Source of the DNA: Isoetes taiwanensis
Taxonomy: Eukaryota > Streptophyta > Lycopodiopsida > Isoetales > Isoetaceae
Length of the DNA: 64,000 bases
Assembly (NCBI GenBank): GCA_021234155.1
Contig: JAJEKV010000013.1
Location: 60,001-124,000, forward strand
Reading direction: 5' to 3'
In this document: positions 1 through 11,369 of the stretch, piece by piece
How positions within the stretch are numbered: position 1 is the first letter of the stretch
Layout of the letters: every line of letters starts with the position of its first letter
Program-made: the position numbers and the translations under genes
Notes under the pieces: generated by a model
Databases searched by the model: none
The model's input: only the letters and a program-made list of their open reading frames with translations
Told to the model about the DNA's origin: nothing

Positions 1-614
1 GCTTCACCCATGTTCCCAGATTTGGCAAAACTTTTAATCAGAATATTGTACGTAGACACACTGAACAAATGCCCCGTTGCAGTTTGCTCGGATAGAAAGT
101 CAAAGGCTTCCCTAGGCTTATCAAATTCACAGAGACTGCGCATTAGGGACTCATATGCGTCTTTGGCAGAGGCGATTTTCAGCTCTACAATGTCAGCACA
201 TACCTGAGACGCAGAGACTGCATTCCCCGTATTACACAATGCAGTCATAAGAGAAAAACAGTTGGCACCATTTAGGCCATGCCCACTACTTTTTATTGTT
301 TCATAAACTTTAAGTGCTTCATCTGCCTTGTTTATTTCACACAAGCCTCCAATCAAGTTGCAATAGGTGAGCTTATTAGGCACAGAAGAATGTTCTTGCA
401 TTTCTACTAATAATCTGAGAGCATCATCTTTCTTACCGGTTTTGCAGAGGCCATTTATAACTACAGCATAGCAGTTGACATCAGCTGGTCTGGCCCCATT
501 CCTGGACATTTCCTCAAATTGTCTACAAGCCTCCTCTGCGTTGCCCGATTTAAACATATCCCGCAGAGAGGATGCAAAAGAAGAAATTTTTGAAGGCTTG
601 ACCTTCTTGGCCAT
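1..614 (-). CDS. P-class pentatricopeptide repeat (PPR) protein, N-terminal part; runs off left edge
   Basis: The frame is open from the ATG at 614 to the window edge, about 204 codons, so the gene is 3'-partial here. After a basic N-terminus (MAKKVKPSK) come degenerate 35-residue repeats starting near residues 46, 81, 116, 151 and 186, each with the PPR pattern of a Y/F-x3-I/L-x2-LC helix followed by an A-L/F helix (CYAVVINGLCKTGKKDDAL, TYCNLIGGLCEINKADEAL). All complete repeats are 35 long, which fits the P class. P-class PPR proteins usually bind organellar RNA for processing or stabilisation. The start is the first ATG after an in-frame TGA about 50 bases upstream. I see no clear transit peptide in the first 20 residues, so an upstream exon or alternative start is possible. 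There are no internal stops. Family assignment is strong; target and organelle are unknown. Confidence 0.85.
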   Translation of the reverse strand, partial: MAKKVKPSKISSFASSLRDMFKSGNAEEACRQFEEMSRNGARPADVNCYAVVINGLCKTGKKDDALRLLVEMQEHSSVPNKLTYCNLIGGLCEINKADEALKVYETIKSSGHGLNGANCFSLMTALCNTGNAVSASQVCADIVELKIASAKDAYESLMRSLCEFDKPREAFDFLSEQTATGHLFSVSTYNILIKSFAKSGNMGE

Positions 615-2700
615 TTTCCCGCAAAACCTAGAAGCATTTTCAGACCAGACTTGAGGCCATCAGAAATAATGCGTGGTTCCTCCATGTGATGCTGCAGCCC
701 ATATGCTTGGTGGTCGGACCTTAGGGTTATGGGCCTCCGACTGACAATCAGCCAATAGAACAGCTAATTTTAAATTAAGGGTGAAATCACACTTATGGCC
801 GCCCGTCCGTTTAAATTTTTTTTGCCCAATCACAGGTCTCTCGATTATGGGCCCCGTCATTTTTGGGGTGCCCTTAAACGAGGGTCCACCCAAGATTTGG
901 GCATGCACAGGTCAGCACCGGAGTATAAGAGGTGTAAATCAGGGTATAAGATTCAGCCCTCACATTTGGTTTTCCACGCCACCGCGTAGCAACCATTTCT
1001 CGAATGTTGCTCTATTTTAACCCCGACATGGGCTCGACATTCCCGATTTCCACCGACATTCCGAATTTCCACCGCCATTTCAAGCCATCTAGGGCCCGTG
1101 ATTCATAGCCCATCTTTTGCTCATTTTACAAAGCTAAAGAATCGAGGCATAAAGAATCAAATTACGGGAATCAGAGGCATAGGGCGAGGCTCTCAAATAC
1201 AAAATTAACAGCTCGTGGCGGGAACAGGAACTAACATCGAATAAAAAAGCGAAAGCGTATTTTTGGGCACCCAATGAATGAATTGTTCTTTTTGCATACG
1301 ATTTGTTCTTCCGCTTGGCAAATACAAAAGATCTTTGTCCAACTCATGTATAAACCGTTGCAACCTTTTTTCTTTTCTTCAAAGCTTTTGCAATTGAGAG
1401 CTCTTGCCGTTGTTCTTTTCTTTTATGAAATTGAACCCAATGCACATCATCGGATCATGCATGAAGCACGCAAACTTTTTGTTTTTCCGGTGCAAGATTT
1501 CATGCAATTGGAATGGCGAGCTTATAGTCAATCTAAGATCTTTTGCTTGGGATTTAGCAAGGCTTGTAAATGAAGGACATAATCCTAGCTTTCCACGATG
1601 GATATGCTTCTTGTTATGATGTCGGTATGGTTTCAATCGATTAGCAAAACCCATGAATGTGTTTGGATTCTTCGGGTTATTTCAATGCTTATGCTTATTT
1701 CTACATGGTGATCATTCATTTTTCTTATTTCTTTTTATGTCTTCAGTTATGATCTGCGGAGACAATCCGATTCTTCAATAGCATAGAAAGGCAACCTTAT
1801 TGTCATATGGTTCTTGGACTCACAAGCATAAGATTGTTAAATCATTTAATTGTTCAACCATTTCATAAGCTATCTATATTGACCAGCTCCCCTATTAGGA
1901 AGAAACAAAAAATGAAAGTGAAATAACAAAAAGAGAACCAACTTATTAACCCTGGACACCATCCTAAGCTAGTTCAACTTTATTAAGCTAAATATAAGAT
2001 GCAAAGATGCCATGGAAAAGGGAATGAAAGGCAAAGAAGACAAAGATCAAGAATTAAGGAATGACAAGCGAAGATAAAGGATTAAGGAATGACTTGCATT
2101 AAAGTGCAAGCGACATGGATCGAGAATGATTGCTTCAAGAATACGCCTCAAAAGGCTGATGCAACCGACCAAAGAAGGCGAGAGGTTAAGGGATGCCCCG
2201 GCACTAAAGAGCAAAGTAGAAACAGACCAAATGATTGCTTCAAAAATTTTCCTCAAACTTAGAGCAAAAGAAGAACGAGAGAATGCCAAACAATCGCAAT
2301 AAAAACTCCATGCAGGTTCTCCCTCAAACTTAAACCAAAACAACAGAGAAGCCAAACAATTTGCAACAAAAACTCCATGCATGGTGCTCTTCAATTAACA
2401 TCCAAAGGCCAACAAAGATGTACTCCACAACAACAAGCGGTGAATTCAACTTACATAAGAATTGTTCATTTGGTCGCACAAACATAGGCACTAAGAAAAC
2501 TAGCTCTTTTTTGGAAAGTATGGTAAAACCTTCAAATTTATGCGCTAATGTCGTGATATATCCTCCAAGAGGCATCGCTATTGTGCGGGGACCATTTTAT
2601 GTAGCAAGAAGTACCGTGCAACACAAAAGTCTTGTGGCGGCCAAGAAGTACAAATGCATCGACCTTTGAGTTAAAGCCATTTTTTCACATTGAGGAACGG
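615..2700. other. Intergenic, no gene recognised
   Basis: This stretch lies upstream of the PPR gene and should hold its promoter and 5' UTR, but I see no convincing TATA box or other element. All frames are short and show no family resemblance. Near 2251-2390 a roughly 70-base unit is repeated in diverged form: two blocks share CTCAAACTTA and AAAAACTCCATGCA. Confidence 0.4.
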
Positions 2701-2829
2701 CTTGTGATCAGCAGATCGACCATTCAGCTTTTACAAAATTACGAATGTCACGCAATGTACAAGAGCTTGCAATCTAAAAAGAGTAACAGAGAAAAACATA
2801 ACATAACAATGAAAAGCTTTAATTTGCAT

Positions 2830-3150
2830 GGCTGAGATTGTTTCATCAACATTGGGCCAACATTGGGGTGTGGTGCATAAATATTCAAATGTATCTCTAG
2901 AAACACACAACCTCTTCTTAAATTGATTCTTATGGTATGTGTTTTGCAGCATTAAGTCTAATCCAGGGCCTCTATTATATGCCCACAACCTTCTTTTTGT
3001 GTTCCTGCAAATAATTTCGGGTATAAATTGGGATCTGTATTCCACAAGAAGTGCCATAACTAGCCTATTCCATGCAACCAACCTATAAATCAATTGAATT
3101 TGGTCCTTTCCAAAGAACTTCAACAGCTGCACCATCATCAATAAAAGCAT
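2830..3150 (-). pseudogene. Possible PIF/Harbinger (HARBI1-like) transposase N-terminal remnant
   Basis: The minus-strand frame from 3150 contains a stretch at residues 77-92 (FKKRLCVSRDTFEYLC). It resembles the N-terminal 'FR..F.MS..TF..L' pattern that precedes the DDE domain of HARBI1-like plant transposases. No DDE catalytic motifs follow, and the frame degenerates by 2830. This would be a short, inactive fragment. The resemblance rests on one motif, so a chance frame cannot be excluded. Confidence 0.3.
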
Positions 3151-3299
3151 TTACATTAATTGATGCTGCTATGATTGAGTTAGTGCAGGACTATTTGAAA
3201 TTTTCTCTTCCAAACATTGTAAGTTATCTGAAATCTCCTCTACACCATGTAAGTTTGAATGGCAGCATTGCTCTTCTGTTGGCGAGGTTCTAGTCCGCA

Positions 3300-4030
3300 G
3301 CAACCTTTCTCCAGTTCTCTGGAGATGGAGAAGAATAGGAGAACGTAAATTGTGTATCTATTTTGCCTTCTTCTATATCCACCGTGGAAAAGCCAAATTT
3401 GATGATATATCACATTTTAGTGGGCCCAAATGTGATATCCACCGGCTGGGCATCGTAACCCCATGCCCAAAAGTAAAAAAATGAGGTCTCGGCTGGGCAC
3501 ATATGTGATTCCACCCTAACAATGGTTTGCCTCAACCAATCACGCCATGTCATGTGGCACAATTTTTTCAATAAAAAATTAGTCCAGACTAGATTTAAGC
3601 GAGCGTTGTATATATTGGCCACCATCTTGTCATTTTTTGAACCATGGCATATTCATGGCATATCCATAACATATCCAAGGCCAGCGTGCGGAAAAAAAAT
3701 TCTAGGTTTGTAAGATTTTCGCCTTCTCCAAGGAGGCTATGCCAGATTTTTCTTACATGGGTTAGACTCATCCTATCTCAATCGAAATGTTAGAGCAGGC
3801 CAAATTTCTCCATATTATCACCCTTATTACATCCTATAACTTTCATGTCCCACCTGGCAGGTTGCTAGTGCCATCTGGCAGCGCTTGTGCTAGCTATGCC
3901 AATGCCAACTACACTACTTAGTTAACAATACATTCAATAATACATTCAAATTCACATTATTTCAAGTAGTCACTGATACCACATCTTTTAGGGCATTTAT
4001 TCATCTGCACACAGTGTTATTACAGTGGCC
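3300..4030. other. Intergenic, no gene recognised
   Basis: There is no coding frame of note. A short inverted segment (ATATCACATTTTAGTGGGCC facing AATGTGATAT near 3405-3440) and several ATGGCATAT / CATATCC words near 3645-3680 are the only structure I see. Those words recall the 'atatgcc' repeat family described at 25343 and 28391. Confidence 0.35.
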
Positions 4031-4279
4031 CAGAAAAAGATATTGACAGCCTACGAGTGTTCCTCCCTTGACTCAGAACTGATGGAACGCATCTGGATTC
4101 AGTATCTTCGAATTGATTCTTATCATTAGTCTCCTATTCTAGAGTAAGTACATTGTGCTACATGCTCGTGCTCCTGTGGCATCTTTTTGTGCTTACACAG
4201 TTAGATAAGACATGTAAATTTTGTACTTTTTCTCTGATTAATAAACTTTTTGGCTTTCGTCCTTCAAAAAAAAAAAAAA
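4030..4279 (+). mobile_element. Polyadenylated 3' tail of a retroposed transcript (LINE-like)
   Basis: The segment ends with AATAAA at 4240-4245 followed 20 bases later by a genomically encoded run of 14 A (4266-4279). This is the signature of a reverse-transcribed polyadenylated RNA. No coding frame precedes it, so it looks like a severely 5'-truncated LINE or a 3'-UTR retrocopy. The 5' boundary is uncertain and no target-site duplication was found by eye. Confidence 0.45.
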
Positions 4280-5375
4280 TCATATCACAAAGTTCAGTTT
4301 CCATTCAAAATTTGTAGTGCTTCAAGCAATCTGCAATTCATTACAAAAGTAATTCCGCATGTTTTCATTTGCCATTACAGGCATTCAACAGGTTTTATCA
4401 GATGATAGACTACCAGATTCACCAGAATTAGAAGACTCCCCATGACATTTCTGCAATGCATCTTTGATCTAACTTGGATCAATGCACTGGATGAAGAAAC
4501 AATTGCACACACTTCCTAAAAAAGAGAAACCAGAAACGTGCTACAGAGATTTACCATTGACCAGAGTTTTCGATGTTGGAATTTTCAAATCCAATAAAGC
4601 TTCATCAGAAAATGGAAAGCGCCAATGCCAAAATCAACGCCAAAAGTCGGAAAAAAGGAAGCAACTTAGAAAACAACACCCGAGCAAGACAAAAACTGGG
4701 CAAGGAAGGCAAGCGCCTAACGGGCCAACCTCGCCAAGCTCGTCGGATTGAACAAAAGGGGGTGGCACATGCGAAATGTGGCATGCTCTAACATTTTGAG
4801 AGGAAATGTTCGCTGGCGAACCAGTGGCTGCACCCCGTGTAATGGCCAGCCAGCGAACATTTCCCCTAACAAAAGTTACCAAAAATTTGCTCTTAAAATC
4901 TCAAACTAATTGGATCTTAATAAATAAACTTAAATTTAAAGCTTATAAATTCACTATGTGGCATAGAATACTTGAAGCAAATATTTGGCTAATAATATTG
5001 TTTCAAACTCATAACAAAAACTTGTTACATCAGATCAAAGATTAAGTAAAATTGATATTCTTCAATTAAACAGTAACGTACTAGTTCAAGTACAAAAAAG
5101 GTCATATGGGCTTGCTTGGCTCACCGTTGTAAATATGATATTTGGCCTTTCCCTTCCAAACTACGAGGCTTCCTGTGAAATCAAAATCCCTAGCCATTGA
5201 AGGACCCTTGACCTATATTGAAGTGCATGCATTCAAGCTCTCAATTTCCATTTGTTCACGCCATTTGGTTTAATCGATGGTTCTCCAGCTAAAAACACTC
5301 TCACAAGTAGTGTTGCTCATTGGACTAGTGCAATTTGAAGCAATATAAAAATATTTTTTAAATCTATTCTCATTC
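4276..5375 (+). mobile_element. Non-LTR retrotransposon, diverged 3' portion (copy A)
   Basis: This segment resembles 6344-7420 in the same order. The blocks around 4276-4380 and 6344-6440 share TGCTTCAAGCAAT and CAATTCATTACAAAA. The blocks 4887-5375 and 6928-7420 share AAATTTAAAGCTTAT, GTAAAATTGATATTCTTCAA and AGTACAAAAAAGGTCATAT-like words, and end in ATATAAAAATATTTTT. In copy B the matching region is the C-terminal RT extension and 3' UTR. Copy A is therefore the 3' end of an older element of the same family. Its middle (4380-4860) is too diverged to read as protein. Confidence 0.5.
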
Positions 5376-5394
5376 ACATAATTAGAAGCTATGT

Positions 5395-7415
5395 CCATGC
5401 TACTTATAGTTAGCAAGGTCACCCCAATTCATAAGACAGGTAATAGAGATGATTCGGCGAACTACCGCATGATCATGGTGAGCCCATTGCTCGCAAAGCT
5501 TTTAGCAGGTGTGGTGGAGAAGAAGTTAACTTCGGTGGGATGGAGGAAGCGGAGTACGTGCGATTGGCCAGGGGGTTAAGGACGCCCACTCCCACAATCG
5601 ACCATATATTCACTCTCGGGAATCCTTATGGAAGCTACTCGCACGCAAGCGGCGTGATGCATCTTTCTTGTTTCGTAGATTTCAAGACGGCATATGATAC
5701 GGTCCCTTGGGACCTGTTGTGGCAGCATTTGCAGACGCTGCATGCCCCACAGGACTTACAAAATGTCATCTATAGACTCTATGATGGGATATATGCCACC
5801 ATTGCATCGGATCAACGAGTTGCTAGCACCATAGGGGTTAAACGGGGATGTCCGTTATCTCCAACGCTCTTTGGTCTCTACATTGACAAGTTGGAGACAC
5901 GGATGCAAGAACATGGGGATGTGGCCCCGCGACTAGAGAGGCATAAAGATAAGGCAATTGCTCTATGCGGACGATGTAGACTTGCTATCCCATATGGAGT
6001 ATGCAAAGATGAAGAACATGGGGGCGGTGGCCCGCACATTCGAGAGGCATACGGAGATAAGGCAATTGCTCTATGCGACGATGTAGACTTGCTATCCCAT
6101 ACAGCCGGAGTATGCATACATGGGTTCTATGATTGTGTCTTTTGATTGACGGTGATATTGGAAAACTAAGCTTTGTCAGTCCTCTCTCGTGCCATGATAT
6201 TCGGATCTCTAAAACGAGAAGCCGTAAGGTGGATGTTTTAAGGACCTTCAAGTATCCGGGAATCGACTTTTTGGCTTTTAGCATGTTATGGGATGATTGG
6301 TCTGTGGAAAAAATACCTTCCTTCCTTCGCGGGATGGAAAAAAAAAATCATATGCAAAGAGGAATCAAGATTTGTGTGCTTCAAGCAATTAGAGCAATTC
6401 ATTACAAAAAGTAATTCGTTGATGTTTTCATTGTTGTATGGGATAGAGGCCTGGGGTCCAACAATTAGCAAGAACACCGGGATAAGCTAGAGAGGGTGCA
6501 AAAGGCCTTCTTAACATGCATCTTTGAGGTATCAAGGACACGGTGCCTTATCGATTTTGCTATATGCTCTGGGTTCGCCCCGCAACATTCCGCTATGTGC
6601 GGACATCTTGCATATTTCCACAAGGTCACCAAAGATGGATGCACAACGCCTTCATCGAGGGCTTTGTTATTGGCACAAGAGCCACAACGGAAAAAGAGGG
6701 TATGGCAAGACAACTGTCGCCGGGACAAAAAACGTAGTCTATAGACTACCGCCAGATTGTGGCTATGCCCGATGCCCCGGATTGATAGGCTGCGACACGA
6801 AAATGGCGCTTTGCCACCATTTTGGGATGGACCAATGTCGTGCAAAGCCTAAAACAGAGCACTACCACACGCAAGTTAATCCAACACTGGAACATGGCCC
6901 ACACCAAAAGTTTGAAAAAATATATCTATGAAAATCTCAAAGCTATTGATCTCCGTGAGGACGGGTCTTAAATTTAAAGCTTATGAAATTCAATATGTTG
7001 GACTAGAATGGAGGAAGCAAATCCCGGCATGAGAGAATATATTGTTTCCAAACTGCGACAAAAAGGATGAGCACCATGATCAAAGATTGTAAAATTGATA
7101 TTCTTCAATATCCAAGCAACACATGCCGATCTTAGATTCAAGTACAAAAAGGTCATATCAGGCTTGCTTGGCTCATCGCCAATGGTTGTAAATATGATAT
7201 CCTACATTTTGCAAGTCTCTACGAGAGAATCCCTTGAGGGAAATCAAAAGCCTACTGAAGGGTTTTTCCTCCCATGTGGGGTTTTTCATTCAAGTAGGGA
7301 CACATTGTCCATTTGTTAGCATTTGGTTCTTTTGGTGTGGTTTTATGCGCTTTAAAACACTCTCGCATGTAGTGTTGTCATAGGTCAAGTTTGCCTCAAT
7401 ATAAAAATATTTTTA
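5395..7415 (+). mobile_element. Non-LTR retrotransposon, 5'-truncated, reverse transcriptase broken (copy B)
   Basis: Reverse-transcriptase motifs appear in order over several frames. There is an entry motif (TPIHKTGNRDDSANYR, from about 5420), then FVDFKTAYDTVPWDLLW (about 5670-5720), then a GVKRGCPLSPTLFGLYIDKL block (about 5835-5895), and finally a catalytic ADD-type segment (LYADDVDLLSHT-like, near 5965-6100). C-terminal segments follow (LLYGIEAWGP near 6432; a QKAFLTCIF segment near 6496). The endonuclease is missing, as expected from 5' truncation during target-primed reverse transcription. Several frameshifts and stops make it inactive. The region holding the ADD motif is duplicated in tandem (5939-6005 and 6045-6115). 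It belongs to a non-L1-like clade that I cannot assign. Confidence 0.8.
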
Positions 7416-7417
7416 TA

Positions 7418-7450
7418 CTTCCTTCCTTCCTTCCTTCCTTCCTTCCTTCC
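7418..7450. repeat. (CTTC)n microsatellite
   Basis: About eight uninterrupted CTTC units follow directly on the AT-rich end of the non-LTR copy B. A simple repeat at this place could be the element's 3' tail or an independent microsatellite. Confidence 0.9.
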
Positions 7451-8181
7451 TGAACATTCTTGCATGGCCAATTAGACATAGCATGAATTTTGCAATCACC
7501 ACACTCCCCTCCAAAGTTTTCTGAATCAATAAGTGGGTGCATCCTCTCACAGTACAGACAACCATTGTTCTACGATGGACATAAATGCTCAAGAAATTGC
7601 ATCATGTACCTGTTTTCGATCTTGCAATTTTGTGCCTCTTTCCAGGCGAGAGTTTTATCTACTCCCTGCATCCATGGACAAACATATATTTCAATATGCA
7701 ATTCGAAGAAAATGGCATTATAAAGATAGGGACTAAGAAATTTATGCTTAGCATCTAATATGGATTTGACATCTGTAAGTGCAGATTGTAGAGTAGATAC
7801 AGAAGGGCATAAACGTAAAAAGCACCTACCAAATATTCTGCTATCTTTTAATGAGTGTTTGCCACATGGCAAACATTCACTCCTGGAATTGCCATTTACT
7901 AAGCATTCTAATTAACATTCTGCATTCTAGTTGATATTCTGCATTTAGTAAAATTTTGAGGTGACATTCTGTATTTAGTGAACATTCTGTACATTTTGAC
8001 ACAGAAATTATAGAGACAGTAGCAACTTAAAGGCAATTTAAACAATTTAAGACAAGGAAACAAGGTCACCATTTGCATTCAAATGTATCTCAAGTCCAAT
8101 TTTTATTCACAATCATGATCAAAACATAATCATCGGTTTCATGTGTTCAAAAATAAAAAAAAAAATTATATCAGAAATGTA
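7451..8181. other. Intergenic, no gene recognised
   Basis: No coding frame with family resemblance is visible. Near 7905-7995 the words ACATTCTGCATT / ACATTCTGTATTTAGT recur four times at 20-30 base spacing, a small degenerate tandem array. Confidence 0.35.
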
Positions 8182-10305
8182 TCACACAATTATGGAACAT
8201 GCCACCCATGATATTTCTTTCATTAGTCTCCGAATTGAGAGTTTGACGAACAACTGGATCAACTCTCTACCCAAAGCTTCTAGGTCTTCATTCAACTGCT
8301 TGTCATCATTTATAGGTTCAACATCTTGAACTATGACTTCAAAGTGGACGATTGGAGCACCTGCAACATTGCATAAACATAAATAAAGGACAATGCACAA
8401 ACTTAGACTCACAAATCTATTCATATACCTGTATTCATAATAGACGTCAGAGCAGAAGAACCAGCTACAGAAGTTGTAGCCGAAGTCTTTGATATAGAAG
8501 AATCAGGAATGTAACTTGTGTTGGCACTGCTCCACTACCTATATCAACATAAATTAGAACGGAATTGAATTTGACATGGCAAGCACCAATTTCACAAGCA
8601 AAATTACATTTACCAGAATTTGGCACAGAAATAGGAAAGTACTTTGGAGCCAAAACAAGAGATTTAGGCACTGCAATACTTGTATCATCCAATGCATGAA
8701 TGTAAAATTGTCATTATCAATTTTAGAATTCACAAGCAAATACTTGAACTCTCCCATTTATCCTGAGCACACAATTCTTCCTTATATACTTCTAGAAAAA
8801 GTCGACGATTACCATTCTCATCAAATGCATTTGCAACAATATCCAAGGCACATTTTGATTCAAGTTCCTTGTTCTTATTATACCTGTGTATAAATAAGTT
8901 AAACCAAGCAAAAATTATAAAACCAAGCAAAGGTGATACCTCTTGTATGCCTTGATAGTCTTGTGGCCAGTCACATCCATCCCAACTGATATTAGACCAC
9001 ATCCTTGAAACTAAAGTGGTACGACCACTCTTGCCACTGAATTTGCCTTCTGCACCAACTAACTCAGCCATGCATTTCATCCAGGCAGTCAATTTCCTAC
9101 CATTAACCCTAGCTCGCAATTATACCAAACCTACATGCAAAGCACATTATGTTATAAAGTCTACTAAACTATGCTAAACTAATTTATTTTGTTGCAAAAT
9201 ATAGAAAGTCAATTAATAAATGAGTAGATTTAAATAAGAAGACTTGCATTTGAACGAGGATGAATGATAGCTTGCATTTGCTTCCGCTTTTCAGTTTCAT
9301 ACTTCTTTGGCAAATGTCTAAAAAGTTGCTGGAATGTTCTGATCACATCTTCTTCATAGCATTAACAGGTGGAGGGAAGGACTCCTCTTAGACATACTAA
9401 CATCATTGTTCTTGCTTAGCCTCTCACTATACACTAAAACATCTTTAACATCTGATCTCTCAACATTAAGGTCTGTAATTACAAGCTCAGCAAGCTCCTC
9501 TTGGTCTCTAATGCCAAAACGAGAAACTACATAGTATAAAAACCGAAGACCCTTTCAATCGGTGATCTGATGCTCAATATCAGATAATAAGGCTAATTCA
9601 GTGGCAAAAGAAACTTCATCCACTTTCTTACGCTTACAACATACTCCAGGAGTGTTCCTTGATCATCTCGTTGTTGCAATGCAAGCTAACTAGCTTGCTT
9701 GAAGATAAGAGATGTTTTACTTTCAAATCCTTCTCCTCAATACTTGTTTCTGCCACTTTTATTTCCTGTTTTCATCTTATCATAGCACCAAATTTTCTAA
9801 AAAGATCTTCTAATCTAGAAAACACATTATTCATCAAGAAAAGAACACGAAAAAAAAATAAAAATAAAAAAGGGACATGCAACTCACGATTCAGTTGAGT
9901 ATATATCACCATTGTCCTTTACAACTTGCAATATAAAGCATTCTAACATGCCAGAAAATTTTTTCAGATTCAAATCCTCAATAGGAACATTATCCAGTCC
10001 AACATAATTCTCCATGTACAAACTTGTTTTGAGCCCATTTTACTTTAGATTCTGACCTATTTATCCCGCTTGATATAAATTCCCGCATTAGAGCTTCATC
10101 TAGATCTAGAAACTGCTTGCATTTGTCTTTCTTATCTTTGTTATCTGACACCACATTATTCTTGGCCAAAGAAACTAATTTACAACTAGAAGACTCAGCT
10201 GCATGCAAGTAATCATCTATCTCTTTGCTATCAAACTCATCCAGTAGAGATTCTTCAAACTCCTTTGCAAGATCTTCTGAAATATTCGTGATATCACTCA
10301 AACAA
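8182..10305 (-). pseudogene. Crypton-like tyrosine recombinase transposon gene, degenerate
   Basis: Reading leftwards from 10301, an acidic start is followed by an SAM-like core-binding segment (EALMREFI...SKVKWAQNKF, about 10110-10040). Next come DNGDIYTQLN (about 9910), then FLYYVVSRFGIRDQEELAEL and YSERLSKNND (about 9545-9390), and YEEDVIRTFQQLFRHLPKK (about 9357-9302). WYN near 9125 precedes the catalytic region: LTAWMKCMAELVGAEGKF, SGRTTLVSRMWSN, then in a shifted frame VGMDVTGHKTIKAYKR (8988-8940). This matches the Crypton/DUF3504 tyrosine-recombinase order, with candidate catalytic Arg (SGR), His (GHK) and Tyr (KRY). Joining 8940 to 8883 across a GT-AG gap of 56 bases keeps KRYNKNKEL in frame, so introns are present. 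At least three frameshifts and one stop break it. Weaker frames continue to 8182. No terminal repeats were found. Confidence 0.68.
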
Positions 10306-10309
10306 GCTC

Positions 10310-11360
10310 TTGGAGTACTAGAGTACTACATTGTAGCATGCGGATTAAGGAAGGGAGCTTCCTCCATTCCCAAGGCTTCCCCCATTCCTAAGCCTCTACT
10401 GGCACAAAAACAAAATGAAAGCTTAAGCATATGATTTAAGTTTTTATAGAAAACAAAGAAGTAAAAAAAGCAAGCTGCTATTACTTGATGAAGATAGGAA
10501 GCTGTAAGAACTCCAAATCGTAGCAATCTTGCTCCAAGAACTCACAAACTCACTAAGAACTCCCAAACTTGCTGGAAGAACTGTTCCTCGGAATCTGCAC
10601 GAAAGGAGCTACACAAAATATTTCAGAACAAAGAAACATCAGAATCTGCATGAAATCTTTGTATTTATTCCTCAGCTTCTGCATAAAATATTTCAAAAAA
10701 AAGAAATGTGTGAAAGGAGTGGTGGAAGAATAGCATACCTGAGAACTCAAATGGGAGAAGAGAAATCTCAAGAAACTCCAAAACTCGTCGTACGACATCA
10801 ATCTTACTATTAAGCTTAAACATGTCGTTAATCTCCCAGATTAGCTGCTAACCTAAGAACATAAGCAAAGGCACCCTCCAAAGTGCCTCCAAACCTCAAT
10901 CGGCCATCACCATACAAGCTTGAACCTACAGGAGAAAGGAAAAGGGAAAATATTTTTTTTTTTTTGCACAGAATAATTGGTAGATGGTTTCCACATAATA
11001 GGAATGTCAAGTTACTTGACATTCCCTTATACAGAAAATGCCTATGCTAGACAGGTAGGTCTCTGGAAAATAAAAAGTTTTAAGGATAGGAAATCAAACT
11101 CAAAATAGTTGAAAAAGGTGTTTGGGCATGCTTCTTTACCTAATTGTCCTTGATACGGAATAGCTTGAGTCAGCTCCTTCCTCAAAAGGATGAAAAGCTT
11201 GATAAGCATGAAAAGCTTGAGTCGACATAGCTCTAGTTGGCTACAAAAAAAAGCATGAGCCATAGTTGTAGTCGACTGCGTGAGTCGGAGTACCTCTATT
11301 AAGATCAACAAAAAACCCTTTGCTTTTGCAAATAGACTATGGGAAGGAGCCATAATGCAT
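10310..11360. other. Intergenic, no gene recognised
   Basis: Between the Crypton-like relic and the ATG18-like relic I see only short frames without family resemblance. It contains AT-rich sequence, a (T)13 run near 10955 and no RNA-gene signals. Confidence 0.35.
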
Positions 11361-11369
11361 CTAATGCTA

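Noticed and set aside
4887-7420. Direct repeats flanking an RT, considered as LTRs
   Set aside because: The RT is of non-LTR type. The repeats lack TG..CA ends, a primer-binding site and a polypurine tract, and the similarity extends back into the RT C-terminal coding region. Two copies of one LINE explain it better.
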